NCBI RefSeq assembly: GCF_014212355.1
Contig: NZ_JACKXD010000004.1
Location: forward strand, 281,712-345,711
Direction: 5' to 3'
Source of the DNA: Halobellus ruber
Lineage (GTDB): Archaea; Halobacteriota; Halobacteria; Halobacteriales; Haloferacaceae
DNA length: 64,000 nucleotides
Shown: positions 26,219 through 35,676 of the stretch, in pieces
Numbering within the stretch: position 1 is the first letter of the stretch
How the letters are laid out: each line of letters opens with the position of its first letter
Notes under the pieces: model-generated
What the model saw: only the letters and a program-made list of their open reading frames with translations
What the model was told of the DNA's origin: nothing
The model's database searches: none
Translations under genes and position numbers: made by a program

Positions 26219-27955
26219 ATGGGGCCACAACAGACTGCCGCCGATAAGGAAGACCGGATCGGGGAGCCAAGCGATCAATGGAAGGAATACCAGGGCGCCC
26301 CGACGGGTACCGACATCGAGTGTAAGGGCTGGCGACAGGAGGCCGCTCTCCGAATGTTGAACAACAATCTGGATCCGGAGGTCGGCGAGGACCCCGAGAA
26401 CCTCGTCGTCTACGGCGGCACGGGCCGTGCCGCACGGTCGTGGGATGCTTACGATGCGATCCTCTCAGAACTGCGCGAACTCGGCGATACGGAGACGCTG
26501 TTAGTCCAGAGCGGGAAACCAGTAGGTCGGTTCGACACACACAAAAAAGCGCCACGAGTATTGATTGCGAACTCGAATCTGGTCGGAAAGTGGGACAACT
26601 GGGAGCACTTCCACGAGCTCGAAGCCGAGGGGAAAATTATGTACGGCCAGATGACGGCCGGCTCGTGGGCGTACATCGGCACCCAAGGTATCATTCAGGG
26701 CACCTACGAGACCCTCGCGGAACTCGCCCGGCAGGAGTACGACGGCGATCTGGCGGGGAAGATCGTCGTCACCGGCGGCCTCGGTGGGATGGGTGGCGCA
26801 CAGCCGCTGGCGGTCACGATGAATCACGGCATCTGCATCGCCGCCGAGATAGACGAAGAACGCATCGACCGGCGGATCGAAACGGGCTACTGTCAGGAGA
26901 AAGTCCAGGACCTCTCGGAGGCGATCAGGCGGGCGGAGGACGCTGCAGACCGCGGGGAGGAGTACTCGGTTGGCGTCCCGATGAACTCCGCGGATATGCT
27001 GGAGGCGATGTTGGAGCGGGACTTCGTCCCGGACGTCATTACTGATCAGACGAGTTCACACGACGTACTCGAAGGCTACTACCCGAGTGGGTATACGGTC
27101 GAAGAAGCCGACCGGCTTCGGGAGCGCAACCCCGAAAAGTACCGAGAGGAGAGCTTAGACACGATGGAGCGGCACGTGGATGCGATCCTCGAACACCAGA
27201 ATCGGGGCGCGATCGCCTTCGAGTACGGCAATAATATTCGCGGTCAGATCAAGGAACACCGCGGCCGCGATGACGCCTTCGATTTCCCCGGCTTCGTCCC
27301 GGCGTACGTCAGGCAGATGTTCTGCCGCGGCCAAGGACCGTTCCGCTGGGCCGCGCTCTCCGGGGATCCCGAGGATATTTATCGGACCGACGAAGCGATC
27401 CGGGAGCTGTTCCCCGAGAAGGAATCGCTGCTGCGGTGGATCGATCTCGCCCAAGAACAGGTCCAATTCCAGGGGCTGCCCTCCCGCGTCTGCTGGTTGG
27501 GATACAACACCAACGATGAAGGGCTGACCGAACGCGCCCGGTTCGCGCTCCGGATCAACGACCTCGTTGCCGACGGCGAGATCGAGGCGCCGATCGTCGT
27601 CACGCGTGACCACCTCGACGCCGGCAGCGTCGCCAGCCCGAACCGCGAGACCGAGGCGATGAAGGACGGTACCGACGCCGTCGCGGACTGGCCGATCCTC
27701 AATGCGTTGCTCAACTGCGCGGCGGGTGCCGATATCGTGTCGGTCCACGACGGCGGCGGCGTCGGCATCGGTAACGCGCTCCACACGAACAATCACGTCG
27801 TTCTAGACGGCTCGGACCTCGCCGCCGAGAAGGCCGAACGCGTCTTCACCACCGATCCGGGGATGGGCGTCGTCCGCCACGTCGACGCCGGCTACGAGGA
27901 TGCCATCGACCAGGCCGACTCCTCGGATGTCCCGATCCCGATGCGCGATCGGTGA
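26219..27955 (+). CDS. hutU: Urocanate hydratase
   Basis: This 578-aa urocanase adds water to urocanate to form imidazolonepropionate, the second step of histidine degradation. Visible hallmarks are YGGTGRAAR, the NAD-binding [11 protein letters not shown] (about residues 184-194), and the active-site segment [18 protein letters not shown] with the conserved Cys near residue 367. The length is full for the family. Upstream is the island element; the next gene is a decayed transposon region. A second, fragmentary hutU is at 33973. Confidence 0.95.
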   Translation: MGPQQTAADKEDRIGEPSDQWKEYQGAPTGTDIECKGWRQEAALRMLNNNLDPEVGEDPENLVVYGGTGRAARSWDAYDAILSELRELGDTETLLVQSGKPVGRFDTHKKAPRVLIANSNLVGKWDNWEHFHELEAEGKIMYGQMTAGSWAYIGTQGIIQGTYETLAELARQEYDGDLAGKIVVTGGLGGMGGAQPLAVTMNHGICIAAEIDEERIDRRIETGYCQEKVQDLSEAIRRAEDAADRGEEYSVGVPMNSADMLEAMLERDFVPDVITDQTSSHDVLEGYYPSGYTVEEADRLRERNPEKYREESLDTMERHVDAILEHQNRGAIAFEYGNNIRGQIKEHRGRDDAFDFPGFVPAYVRQMFCRGQGPFRWAALSGDPEDIYRTDEAIRELFPEKESLLRWIDLAQEQVQFQGLPSRVCWLGYNTNDEGLTERARFALRINDLVADGEIEAPIVVTRDHLDAGSVASPNRETEAMKDGTDAVADWPILNALLNCAAGADIVSVHDGGGVGIGNALHTNNHVVLDGSDLAAEKAERVFTTDPGMGVVRHVDAGYEDAIDQADSSDVPIPMRDR

Positions 27956-27983
27956 GTGGATTGTAGAGAGTACACGGCGAAAA

Positions 27984-28002
27984 CCCACCCCTTAGGGGTG
28001 GG
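27984..28002. repeat. Perfect hairpin near a TnpB relic
   Basis: CCCACCCC-TTA-GGGGTGGG forms an 8-bp perfect stem 30 nt after the hutU stop. Such hairpins mark ends of IS200/IS605-type elements, and a TnpB fragment follows. It could also end hutU transcription, though no T-run follows. Confidence 0.5.
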
Positions 28003-28082
28003 ATGAAGCCGACAGCTGGGAATCAAACCACCGGACAGTGGCCGGCCGACTCCCCAATATTTGCCAAGCACAGATTTTACGT

Positions 28083-28486
28083 ATAAGATATAGAAGTCCG
28101 GCGTACTGTCCCCGTCACGCTCGACGTAGACAGTGAGGATGCCGCGCTTCTCGAAGACACTGTAGACACGTTTCTCCGGTGCGCCCAATACGTCGTAGAC
28201 CACGCTTGCCAAGGCGAATACGTCGCCACCAGCAAAGCCACGCTGGAGGACGAAACCGACGACGACGTGCGAGAAGCCGCAGACGGATTCAACGGCGGGT
28301 TCATCCAAGCAGCGCGAAACAAGGCCGCTGAAGCGTCTAAAACCGTCGTTGTGCGCTGGAGGCACGGTAAGAAGGCGTCAAAAGCCGCGTATGACTTCGC
28401 CGCACGTCGTTTACGACCACCGTACCGCCACGTTCCCCGATTACTCCGTGTCTCTCGCCACCACAGACGGTCGGATTGAAGATTAG
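28083..28486 (+). pseudogene. TnpB (IS200/IS605 OrfB, IS1341 type) N-terminal fragment, frameshifted
   Basis: The plus strand encodes [42 protein letters not shown], then NARNKAAE-like [18 protein letters not shown]. After a frameshift near 28400 it reads [26 protein letters not shown] and stops. This is the N-terminal third of a haloarchaeal TnpB. The RuvC nuclease part with its catalytic acids is absent, so it is inactive. It abuts the broken M20 hydrolase gene, so its arrival probably accompanied that truncation. Confidence 0.75.
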
Positions 28487-29169
28487 AGCTGCACATCGAG
28501 CAGGGAACGCGGTTGACTGAGGCCGGAGTTGGTGTCGGGATCGTCAAATCAATCGTTGGGATTAACAATCGCGAAGTCACGGTCGCGGGTGAGGCGGCTC
28601 ACGCCGGCTCAACCCCGATGCTCGATCGCAGTGATGCGCTTGCGGCCGCCGCGGCGTCCATACTCGATCTCGAGAGCGCGGCCGAAGAATGTGCTACGGG
28701 AAGCGAAGCCGCCGTTGGAACTACCGGTAAGGGAGATGTTTCCCCAAACGCCCGGAATATCGTCCCCGAGGAGGTTCAGCTGCAACTTGATATTCGGGAC
28801 GTATCACACGAGACGATGGACCGACTGGTCGACCGATGCCGGTCGCGCCTCGCTCGACTCCAGCGCCGTCGGGATGTCGAGACACCGCTGGAACGCTATC
28901 GGGATAGTGAACCGAGTCAGATGAGCGAACGCTGTATCTCCGCCGCCGGAGCGGCCGCCGAGGCGTGTGGAAGCGACGCCATTCGCTTACACTCGGGAGC
29001 GATGCACGACACCGCCAACGTCGCCGCGGTCACCGATGCCGGACTGCTGTTTGCACCCTCGGAAGGGGGTGTCTCGCACTCTCTTCGGGAGTGGACCGAC
29101 TGGGAGGGCTGTGCGGTCGCTACCGCGGTCCTCGCCGAGACCGTCCGGTCGCTGGCACGGCGTGGCTGA
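28483..29169 (+). pseudogene. M20 family amidohydrolase (carbamoylase/allantoate amidohydrolase type), N-terminally truncated
   Basis: The frame enters at [15 protein letters not shown], the middle of an N-carbamoyl-amino acid hydrolase/allantoate amidohydrolase (M20 zinc peptidase family). It continues through VAGEAAHAGSTPM, SPNARNIVPEEVQLQLDIRD, LHSGAMHDTANVA and FAPSEGGVSHSLREW to a normal C-terminus. Roughly the first 190 residues, with most metal ligands, are missing, replaced by the TnpB fragment. A TTG at 28513 could start translation, but the product could not bind both zincs. In this context it may once have acted on a histidine- or hydantoin-derived amide. Confidence 0.8.
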
Positions 29170-29179
29170 TAGTCCAGTT

Positions 29180-29193
29180 CCACCATACGGAGG
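29180..29193 (+). promoter_or_regulatory. Island regulatory element upstream of the RidA gene
   Basis: The sequence is CCACC-ATAC-GGAGG; the spacer centre (29186.5) is 44.5 nt before ATG 29231. Confidence 0.6.
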
Positions 29194-29230
29194 GACCGAC
29201 TCTTTGCGAATCGGTCGTCTACCCAGTGGT

Positions 29231-29674
29231 ATGTCGCGATACACGATCAATCCACCACAGCTCAAGAATGCTCGCGAGATCGGCTACAACCACGCTATCG
29301 TCGAAGATGGAACATTCTTTATGGCTGGCCAGGTCGCAATGGACGAAAACTCGAACATCGTGGGTGAAGATATCGAAACCCAAGCACGCAAAGTCTATGA
29401 GAACGTTGAGATCCTCCTGGAAACGATCGGAAAAACACTGGCTAACGTCGCGAAAGTTACGACCCACATCGTCGATCCACAGACCCACTACTATGACGGG
29501 TACAAAGACGTGTACTGGGAGACGTTTGACGAACCGTATCCGTGCCACACGGTTCTCGGACACGACCAGCTAGCGAACGAGGACTACCTGATTGAGGTCG
29601 AAGTCGAAGCCCCACTCACGGAGCAAGATGTAGACGACATCACGCCCGACGGGGAGATCATACGTGAGGTTTGA
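29231..29674 (+). CDS. RidA family enamine/imine deaminase
   Basis: This 147-aa protein of the RidA/YjgF/UK114 family hydrolyses reactive enamines and imines released by PLP enzymes. It shows FFMAGQVAMDENSNIVG, then TTHIVD and a C-terminal LIEVEVEA segment. The canonical substrate-binding Arg of the IVDxxxR type is not obvious, so specificity may differ. ATG 29231 has the island element 44.5 nt upstream. It lies in a plus-strand series with a 2-hydroxyacid dehydrogenase and an aminotransferase, a fitting place for detoxifying imine intermediates. Confidence 0.82.
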   Translation: MSRYTINPPQLKNAREIGYNHAIVEDGTFFMAGQVAMDENSNIVGEDIETQARKVYENVEILLETIGKTLANVAKVTTHIVDPQTHYYDGYKDVYWETFDEPYPCHTVLGHDQLANEDYLIEVEVEAPLTEQDVDDITPDGEIIREV

Positions 29675-29770
29675 GGAGCACCTCGCTATCCCACTTCAAC
29701 AGGTATCGTTCTCACCCTACCGCTGCGTGGAGGAATGTCGCAGCTTAGTTTCTCCACTGAATTACGTCCT

Positions 29771-29784
29771 TCGCCACACGGAGG
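29771..29784 (+). promoter_or_regulatory. Island regulatory element upstream of the 2-hydroxyacid dehydrogenase
   Basis: The sequence is CGCC-ACAC-GGAGG; the spacer centre (29777.5) is 44.5 nt before ATG 29822. The exact spacing supports that start codon. Confidence 0.6.
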
Positions 29785-29821
29785 GGGAATCTACAATACG
29801 ATCGACGGTTCGCGTTTCGGT

Positions 29822-30805
29822 ATGAACGATGCGATCCGAGCGGTGATGCTAGATCCGGATTGGTTTGGCGATGTTGACGCCGAACGTGACCATTTCCGAG
29901 ACCTCCTTGATAACGTCGTCGTTGAAGCGATCGACTGTCAGGAAGACGAGATCCCCGACCGCGTCGGGGAAGCTGACTTGCTACTGTCCCACTATACCGG
30001 CGTCTCGGCTGAGGTAATGGACGCAACGGGATGTCAAGTCGTGAGTCGCTACGCAACCGGAATCGACGGCATCGATGTCGACGCCGCTACTGAACGGGGC
30101 GTCCGTGTAACACGGGTACCCACCTACTGTAACGACGAGGTGGGGACACATATCGTCTCGCTGGCGATGGCGTTGAGCCGTGGATTGCCGATGTACGATG
30201 CGTCCACCGAGGACGGGACCTGGGAGTGGGATCTCGCAGCCCCCATCCATCCGCCCGAACGGCAGACCTTCGGGTTCCTCGCCTTCGGGAATAAGGCACA
30301 GGCTGCCGCGGAACGTGCCCGTGCTCTCGGTTTCGATGTGGCTTCTCACGATCCTTATCTTAGCGACGACGAACTGGAAGCGAAGGGTGCCACCCCGGTC
30401 AGTTTCGAGGAGCTGCTCGATATTTCGGACGTGCTCTCGCTGAATACGCCGCTCACGGACGAGACCGAGGAGATGATCGACGCTGACGCGCTTGCTCGGC
30501 TCGACGATAACGCGATCCTGATCAATACCTCACGCGGGCGTGTCGTGGATGAGACCGCGCTGATCAACGCACTCGAAGCCGACGAACTCCGCGGTGCTGG
30601 GTTAGACGTTCTCGCCCGGGAACCACCCGACCCCGACAACCCCCTGCTCAGTCGCGACGACGTCATCGCAACGCCACACGCAGCCTGGTATTCCACCGGG
30701 TCGGAGGAGACACTCCGTCGCCGGGGCACCGAAATCGCAGTTGCCGCCCTCCGTGGGGAAGAGGTCGACGGGCTGGTCAACACGGACGTCCTCGGGGAGG
30801 CGTGA
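29822..30805 (+). CDS. D-isomer-specific 2-hydroxyacid dehydrogenase
   Basis: This 327-aa NAD-dependent dehydrogenase belongs to the phosphoglycerate dehydrogenase/CtBP family. The substrate-domain loop is VSRYATGIDGIDVDAA. The NAD-binding region has a modified Gly motif (FLAFGNKAQAAAERA instead of GxGxxG). Catalytic parts are INTSRGRVVDE (Arg), a Glu in LAREPPDPDNPLL, and His in TPHAAWYS. ATG 29822 is chosen over an upstream frame start because it fits the regulatory element and the family N-terminus. The 2-hydroxy acid used is unknown. Confidence 0.83.
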   Translation: MNDAIRAVMLDPDWFGDVDAERDHFRDLLDNVVVEAIDCQEDEIPDRVGEADLLLSHYTGVSAEVMDATGCQVVSRYATGIDGIDVDAATERGVRVTRVPTYCNDEVGTHIVSLAMALSRGLPMYDASTEDGTWEWDLAAPIHPPERQTFGFLAFGNKAQAAAERARALGFDVASHDPYLSDDELEAKGATPVSFEELLDISDVLSLNTPLTDETEEMIDADALARLDDNAILINTSRGRVVDETALINALEADELRGAGLDVLAREPPDPDNPLLSRDDVIATPHAAWYSTGSEETLRRRGTEIAVAALRGEEVDGLVNTDVLGEA

Positions 30806-30806
30806 C

Positions 30807-30819
30807 CGCCATACGGAGG
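30807..30819 (+). promoter_or_regulatory. Island regulatory element upstream of the aminotransferase
   Basis: The sequence is CGCC-ATAC-GGAGG; the spacer centre (30812.5) is 43.5 nt before ATG 30856. Confidence 0.6.
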
Positions 30820-30855
30820 TGGTAGCATTTACCCGGTGGTTTCGGAAGGTGGCTT

Positions 30856-32019
30856 ATGTCGCACACTTTCGAGTTTACCGACCGAATGGCACGGATGCCA
30901 CAGTCGGGAATCCGCGAGATATTTGATGCCGCACAGGCCTACAACGACCTCGCGGATTTGAGTATCGGCGAACCGGACTTCGCGACGCCCGAGCCCGTCG
31001 CTACCGCGGTGGCCGACGCTATCGGAGATGGTACCAGTGGGTACACACAGACCGTGGGACGGGCGGACCTCCGAGGAGCGATCGCGGAGAAACTCGCAAA
31101 TACAAATGATATTCAGGCTGACCCGGTGACAGAGGTGATGGTCACTCCCGGGGCGATGGGTGCGCTCTTCGCCGCAACGCAGGTTCTGGCCGATTCCGGC
31201 GACGAGGTACTGCTCCCCGACCCGTACTGGTCGAACTACCACGGACATATCGCCAACACGGGCGCGGACCTCGTCACCGTCCCGACATCCGCCGCGGACG
31301 ACTTTGTGCCACGACCTGAGGCCATCGCCGAACGGATCACAGACGGTACCGTCGGGCTGATTCTGAACACGCCGAATAACCCCACGGGTGCCGTCGTTCC
31401 GCCATCGACACTCCGAGAGATCGGCGACCTGCTTGTCGAACACGACGTCTGGGCGATCCTCGACGAAACCTACGAGGATCTGGTCTATGACGGCGCGACG
31501 CATCACTCGCTCGCCAGTGACGACGAGTTCTTCGAACGGTCAATCACGGTCCACAGCTTCTCGAAATCTTACGCGATGACGGGGTGGCGGATCGGGTACG
31601 CAACCGGCCCGGAAGACGTGATTGAGCGGATGCGTGTCCTCCAAGAACACACGGTCTCGTGTGCCTCCGAGCCCGCCCAGGTCGCGGCGATGGCAGCGCT
31701 TGATCATCCCGGGGTCGCGTCGAGGATCCACGACGCCTTCGCCAGCCGGCGGGAGCTAATCCTCAATCGATTGACCGACATCGCGGGCGTCGATCCCGGC
31801 ACCCCACGCGGCGCGTTCTACGTGTTTGCAGATGTCTCGGCGTTGACTGACGACACCAGCGAGTTCACAAAACAGTTGCTCTCCGAAGGGGTGGCGGCAG
31901 TCCCTGGATCAGTGTTCGGCGAAGCGGGGGAGGGATTCCTGCGGTTCTCGTACGCTAACGACCAGACGGTGATCCGGCAGGCGATGGACCGGTTCGAACG
32001 CGCGGTGGAGACGCAGTGA
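30856..32019 (+). CDS. Class I/II PLP-dependent aminotransferase
   Basis: This 387-aa fold-type I aminotransferase resembles aspartate/aromatic transaminases. Motifs are LSIGEPDFATPEP, YTQTVGRADLR, LNTPNNPTGAV (Asn contacting PLP), DETYEDLVY (Asp and Tyr), SFSKSYAMTGWRIGY with the Schiff-base Lys237, and the substrate Arg in FLRFSYA. It is convergent with the ABC ATPase, leaving only one base between the stop codons. A role in moving nitrogen from histidine-derived glutamate or another island substrate is inferred. Confidence 0.87.
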   Translation: MSHTFEFTDRMARMPQSGIREIFDAAQAYNDLADLSIGEPDFATPEPVATAVADAIGDGTSGYTQTVGRADLRGAIAEKLANTNDIQADPVTEVMVTPGAMGALFAATQVLADSGDEVLLPDPYWSNYHGHIANTGADLVTVPTSAADDFVPRPEAIAERITDGTVGLILNTPNNPTGAVVPPSTLREIGDLLVEHDVWAILDETYEDLVYDGATHHSLASDDEFFERSITVHSFSKSYAMTGWRIGYATGPEDVIERMRVLQEHTVSCASEPAQVAAMAALDHPGVASRIHDAFASRRELILNRLTDIAGVDPGTPRGAFYVFADVSALTDDTSEFTKQLLSEGVAAVPGSVFGEAGEGFLRFSYANDQTVIRQAMDRFERAVETQ

Positions 32020-32020
32020 T

Positions 32021-33142
32021 TTATTGATTGTAAACGAATACCTCGGCGGCGTCCCACCCAGCGGTGATGACATCGCCACGGTCGAAGACCGTCTCGGGGT
32101 CCGGATCCTGGTGTGTCACGTCGATCACAGCATCCAGTGAGGCGACCGAGATCGTGTACTGTGTTTGATCCCCCTCGAAAGCAACCTGTTCGACGGTCGC
32201 TTCGTAGGCGTTGTCCGCGTCAACATCATCGTGATCAAGGGCGATCTTTTCGGCCCGGAGCGCGATCCGGACATCGTCGCCAACTGTGACCCGGTCGTCA
32301 CTCTCGACTGTGACCTCCCCACCGCCGACGGCGACGGCGGCCCGTCGACCATCAATCCGGTTGACTGTCCCGTCGAGCATTGTCGTGTCGCCGATGAAAC
32401 CCGCGACGAACGGCGTCGCCGGCTGTGCGTAGATCTCCTTCGCCGGTGCAAGCTGTTCGAGTGCGCCGCCGTTGATAACGGCGATCCGATCGGCCATCGA
32501 CAGTGCTTCGGTTTGGTTGTGGGTGACGTGAACGATAGTCAAATCAGTCTCCGCGTGGATCCGTGTAAGCTCGCTACGCATCTCCTCGCGAAGTTTCTTG
32601 TCGAGCGAACTCAACGGTTCGTCCAGCAACAATAGCGTCGGCTCGTAGACGATTGCCCGTGCGAAGGCGACGCGTTGCTGCTGCCCGCCCGAGAGGTCTC
32701 CGACCGGTTTGTTCTTGTAATCGACGGGTAGCTGTACCAGTTCGAGTACTTCGTTGATTTGGCCGTCGATGTCCTCGGGATCCTCTCGGCGCATCTTCAG
32801 CGGGAAGGCGATGTTTTCCTTGACGGTCATATGCGGGAACAGCGCGAGGCTCTGAAACACGAGTCCGATGTTTCGCTCGTTCGGCGGCTCATCGGAGACC
32901 GGACGATCGTCGATGTAGATCTCGCCCTCCGTGGGTCGCTCGAACCCCGCGATCATGTGTAAGAGGGTCGTCTTGCCCGCTCCGCTCGGACCGAGAATCG
33001 TCATAAACTCCCCGTCCCGGATCGGAATCGATACGTCGTTGACCGCTACGAGCGAGCCGTACCGCTTCGTGACGCGGTCAATCTCGACCACGGTTTCCTC
33101 CTCTTTGTCGCCCCCACTCTCGGATACCTGCTTGGATACCAT
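32021..33142 (-). CDS. ABC transporter ATP-binding protein, PotA/spermidine-putrescine type
   Basis: This 373-aa ATPase has Walker A GPSGAGKTT, Q-loop LVFQSLALFPHMTV, signature LSGGQQQRVAFARA, Walker B LLLLDEPLSSLD and switch His in VTHNQTEAL. A C-terminal TOBE domain follows (residues about 285-373). ATG 33142 fits the family better than an upstream in-frame start. The matching binding protein is at 38515-39714 and the permeases at 42222-43984, so the transporter is scattered in the island but shares its regulatory element. Confidence 0.87.
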   Translation of the reverse strand: MVSKQVSESGGDKEEETVVEIDRVTKRYGSLVAVNDVSIPIRDGEFMTILGPSGAGKTTLLHMIAGFERPTEGEIYIDDRPVSDEPPNERNIGLVFQSLALFPHMTVKENIAFPLKMRREDPEDIDGQINEVLELVQLPVDYKNKPVGDLSGGQQQRVAFARAIVYEPTLLLLDEPLSSLDKKLREEMRSELTRIHAETDLTIVHVTHNQTEALSMADRIAVINGGALEQLAPAKEIYAQPATPFVAGFIGDTTMLDGTVNRIDGRRAAVAVGGGEVTVESDDRVTVGDDVRIALRAEKIALDHDDVDADNAYEATVEQVAFEGDQTQYTISVASLDAVIDVTHQDPDPETVFDRGDVITAGWDAAEVFVYNQ

Positions 33143-33184
33143 TCCTGTGTGAGGGCTATTCACCCACACAAAAATAGATACACC

Positions 33185-33198
33185 CCTCCAAGCGGAGG
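33185..33198 (-). promoter_or_regulatory. Island regulatory element upstream of the ABC ATPase
   Basis: CCTCC-AAGC-GGAGG is the most symmetrical site of the set. Its centre (33191.5) is 49.5 nt before the ATG at 33142. Confidence 0.6.
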
Positions 33199-33220
33199 CT
33201 TGGATAAGTACGACCCGCGT

Positions 33221-33871
33221 TCATACCGTGATGTACTCGACGATGTTCTTCACGAGCTTATTCTCCGCTCGGCGCAGATGCTCCTCGAAAGTGCGCCGCG
33301 AGATGTCGAGTTGTTCGGCAATCTCGGCCGTAGTGGTTTCCCGTGGGATCTCGTAATACCCCTCGTCGATAGCAGTGAAAATGGCTTGCTTCTGACCGTC
33401 CGAGAGGTTCGGTAGCGCCGAGTCCAACATCAACAGCGGCACATCCGGGACCACCGATTCGATCTCGTGTTTCGACTCGACATCGACGTAATGATCGCGG
33501 TTGATGTCTTGGTAGACTCCGGTCAACTCAGCCTCGGTCAGTGAAACGATACGGGTCAGGAGCGTCCCGTGATCGTACGTCAACGGCGGTAGCGAGAGGG
33601 AGTTGTGGTCTTTGAGATACTCTTCGAGGAGGTCGTCGTGTGAGTCCAGCAGGCAGTTCTCGGTGATGAGCACAATCTCTTCGTCCTTGTGGACGATGTC
33701 CTTGATCCCCACTTCGTCCGAGATCATAGACAGCGACGGATCCAGATCCTGCCCAGTTAGATGTAGCAGATCGCAGTATCGGTTACACCACAGCTCCACC
33801 CGCGCGTCGTTTTGCCTCGTGATTGCGGCATATGGGCTGTCGTGATCGATTCTGAGAGTCGCTTCGTACAT
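33221..33871 (-). CDS. HTH_10 family regulator (bacterio-opsin activator-like), candidate regulator of the histidine island
   Basis: This 216-aa protein ends in a helix-turn-helix of the haloarchaeal HTH_10 type: LSDGQKQAIFTAIDEGYYEIPRETTTAEIAEQLDISRRTFEEHLRRAENKLV (residues about 157-210). Residues 1-150 form a Bat-like sensor region without PAS/GAF motifs I can name. Placed between the two arms of the island and next to the most palindromic site, it is the best candidate to bind the shared element; this is inference. No copy of the element precedes its own gene. Confidence 0.8.
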   Translation of the reverse strand: MYEATLRIDHDSPYAAITRQNDARVELWCNRYCDLLHLTGQDLDPSLSMISDEVGIKDIVHKDEEIVLITENCLLDSHDDLLEEYLKDHNSLSLPPLTYDHGTLLTRIVSLTEAELTGVYQDINRDHYVDVESKHEIESVVPDVPLLMLDSALPNLSDGQKQAIFTAIDEGYYEIPRETTTAEIAEQLDISRRTFEEHLRRAENKLVKNIVEYITV

Positions 33872-33919
33872 AGTTATCGTTACTCACGGACCATTCACCT
33901 GTACTACATTTAAATCGCT

Positions 33920-33932
33920 CGCCATATGATGG
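33920..33932 (+). promoter_or_regulatory. Decayed copy of the island element before the hutU relic
   Basis: CGCCATATGATGG matches the CGCCATACGGAGG form at 10 of 13 positions. It lies about 47 nt before ATG 33973 of the hutU fragment, as if a former promoter is eroding with its gene. Confidence 0.35.
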
Positions 33933-33972
33933 GTCGCGTTTCATTGCTACCTTCCCAGTATATCGGGGTAGA

Positions 33973-34230
33973 ATGTCCGAACAACAACGCGATGTTCCGA
34001 GCGAGCGCTGGTGGAGGTATCGGGGCCCGCCAACCGGCATCGAACTCCAAACAAATGGCCTGCGCCAGCCCAGTGTCCTGACCGTCACCTCTGCACTCGC
34101 TGGCAACTGGGAACACCTCCACGAACTCAAAGACGGGGGAAAGATCGTGTGCGGCCAAAGGATCGCAGGTCGGGGGCCTCCTTCGGTACCGGAGCCGTCC
34201 TCCGATAGAGCACCCACTCACCGGCTGAAT
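33973..34230 (+). pseudogene. Urocanate hydratase relic
   Basis: From ATG 33973 the frame reads MSEQQRDVPSERWWRYRG, PPTGIELQTNGLRQ, then jumps to a SALAGNWEHLHELKDGGKIVCGQ segment. These correspond to residues about 20-45 and 118-145 of the intact hutU ([11 protein letters not shown]..., [27 protein letters not shown]). The intervening and downstream parts are deleted or scrambled. It lies directly before hutI, the usual position of hutU in a hut operon, so it may be the ancestral copy. Confidence 0.75.
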
Positions 34231-34446
34231 GTGTCTACCAATACTACGGTGTCGACCCGGAAGCCGGATCGTTCTCACCGCCGATCAAGAAAGGGTTTGA
34301 GTGTGACGTGCCACGCCGACGATCCATATGAGGACGTCATAACCGAAGCCGAACGATCGAATGTCACTTCGATCCGGGATCGATTCTAATGTCCCTAAAG
34401 TCCACGGAGTGGCACTGTCTGGTGACGGACCACGGAACGACCCCGG

Positions 34447-35676
34447 GTGATTGTCGTGGCTGAGTACACCGTCGTCCACGATGCCGCACAGTTCGTCCGG
34501 AACCGCGATGAGGGACTTGATGCCGTTCCGGACGCTGCTGTCGTCGTTGAGGACGGCACTGTCGTGGCGGCTGGACCGAGTGTCGAGGTGGTTCAAGAGT
34601 ACCCCCCCGAGAACGCCGCAGTCGCGATCAACGCCGATGGGAAAACCGTCCTCCCAGGGTTCGTCGATCCCCACACTCACGCCGTCTTCGCGGGCGACCG
34701 AGCCGACGAATTCACCGCAAAGCTCCAGGGGAAAACGTATCAAGAGATCGCCTCAGAGGGTGGCGGCATCCTCCGGACCGTCCGAGCCGTCCAAGAGACT
34801 CCCCGCAAGGCGCTGGTTCGGAACCTGCTTTCTCATCTTGACCGGATGCTCGCCCACGGGACCACCACCGCCGAGGTCAAGTCCGGATACGGATTAACCG
34901 TCGAAAGCGAAACGAAGCTACTGGAGGCGATTCGTGAGGCGGATAAGCGACATCCCATCGATCTCGTTCCGACATTTATGGGCGCACACGCCGTCCCCGA
35001 GGGGTGGGACACCGACGACTATGTCGATCACGTGATCGAAGAGCAACTTCCGGCCGTCGCCGATCGCGGACTGGCGGAGTTCTGTGATATCTTCTGTGAG
35101 ACGGGCATCTTCACCGTGGAACAGTCCCGGCGGGTGCTTACAGCCGGCCGAGAGTACGGGTTGACCCCGAAGATTCACGCCGAGGAATTCGAGCGAATCG
35201 GCGGTGCGGAACTCGCCGCCGAACTCGGCGCCTCGAGTGCAGATCATCTTCTACAGGCGACCCCGGAAGACGCCCAAGACTTAGCCAGGGCTGACGTGGT
35301 GCCCGTACTGCTTCCGGGGACGGCCTTCGCACTGGATGCCGAGTATGCCGACCCCGAGCAGTTTGCGGCCGCGGGCACAACAGTCGCGATTGCGACGGAT
35401 TTCAACCCAAACTGCTTTTCGCAGAGTATGGAATTCACCGTTGACCTCGCGTGTCACGGGATGCGAATGGACCCTGCGTCGGCCCTCCGGGCGGCGACCG
35501 CCGGTGCCGCCAGTGCCGTCGACCGTCCGGATGGTCCCGGACGGCTTCGCGAGGGGGACCCCGGCGACCTCGTGATCGCCGACGTCCCCGATTACGAGCA
35601 TATGCCGTACAACTTCGGTGTCAGTACTGTCGAGACAGTTCTCAAATCAGGGGAGGTTGTCCACGATGCCCGATGA
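34447..35676 (+). CDS. hutI: Imidazolonepropionase
   Basis: This 409-aa amidohydrolase opens the ring of imidazolonepropionate to N-formiminoglutamate, the third step of histidine degradation. Metal ligands are His76 and His78 in GFVDPHTHAVFAG. Further motifs are TAEVKSGYGL, PTFMGAHAVP, KIHAEEF and TDFNPNCFSQSM. The start is a GTG at 34447 or 34456. A degenerate CCACGGAGTGG lies about 44 nt upstream of the first. The last 11 bases overlap hutH, so the two are coupled. Confidence 0.93.
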   Translation: MIVVAEYTVVHDAAQFVRNRDEGLDAVPDAAVVVEDGTVVAAGPSVEVVQEYPPENAAVAINADGKTVLPGFVDPHTHAVFAGDRADEFTAKLQGKTYQEIASEGGGILRTVRAVQETPRKALVRNLLSHLDRMLAHGTTTAEVKSGYGLTVESETKLLEAIREADKRHPIDLVPTFMGAHAVPEGWDTDDYVDHVIEEQLPAVADRGLAEFCDIFCETGIFTVEQSRRVLTAGREYGLTPKIHAEEFERIGGAELAAELGASSADHLLQATPEDAQDLARADVVPVLLPGTAFALDAEYADPEQFAAAGTTVAIATDFNPNCFSQSMEFTVDLACHGMRMDPASALRAATAGAASAVDRPDGPGRLREGDPGDLVIADVPDYEHMPYNFGVSTVETVLKSGEVVHDAR

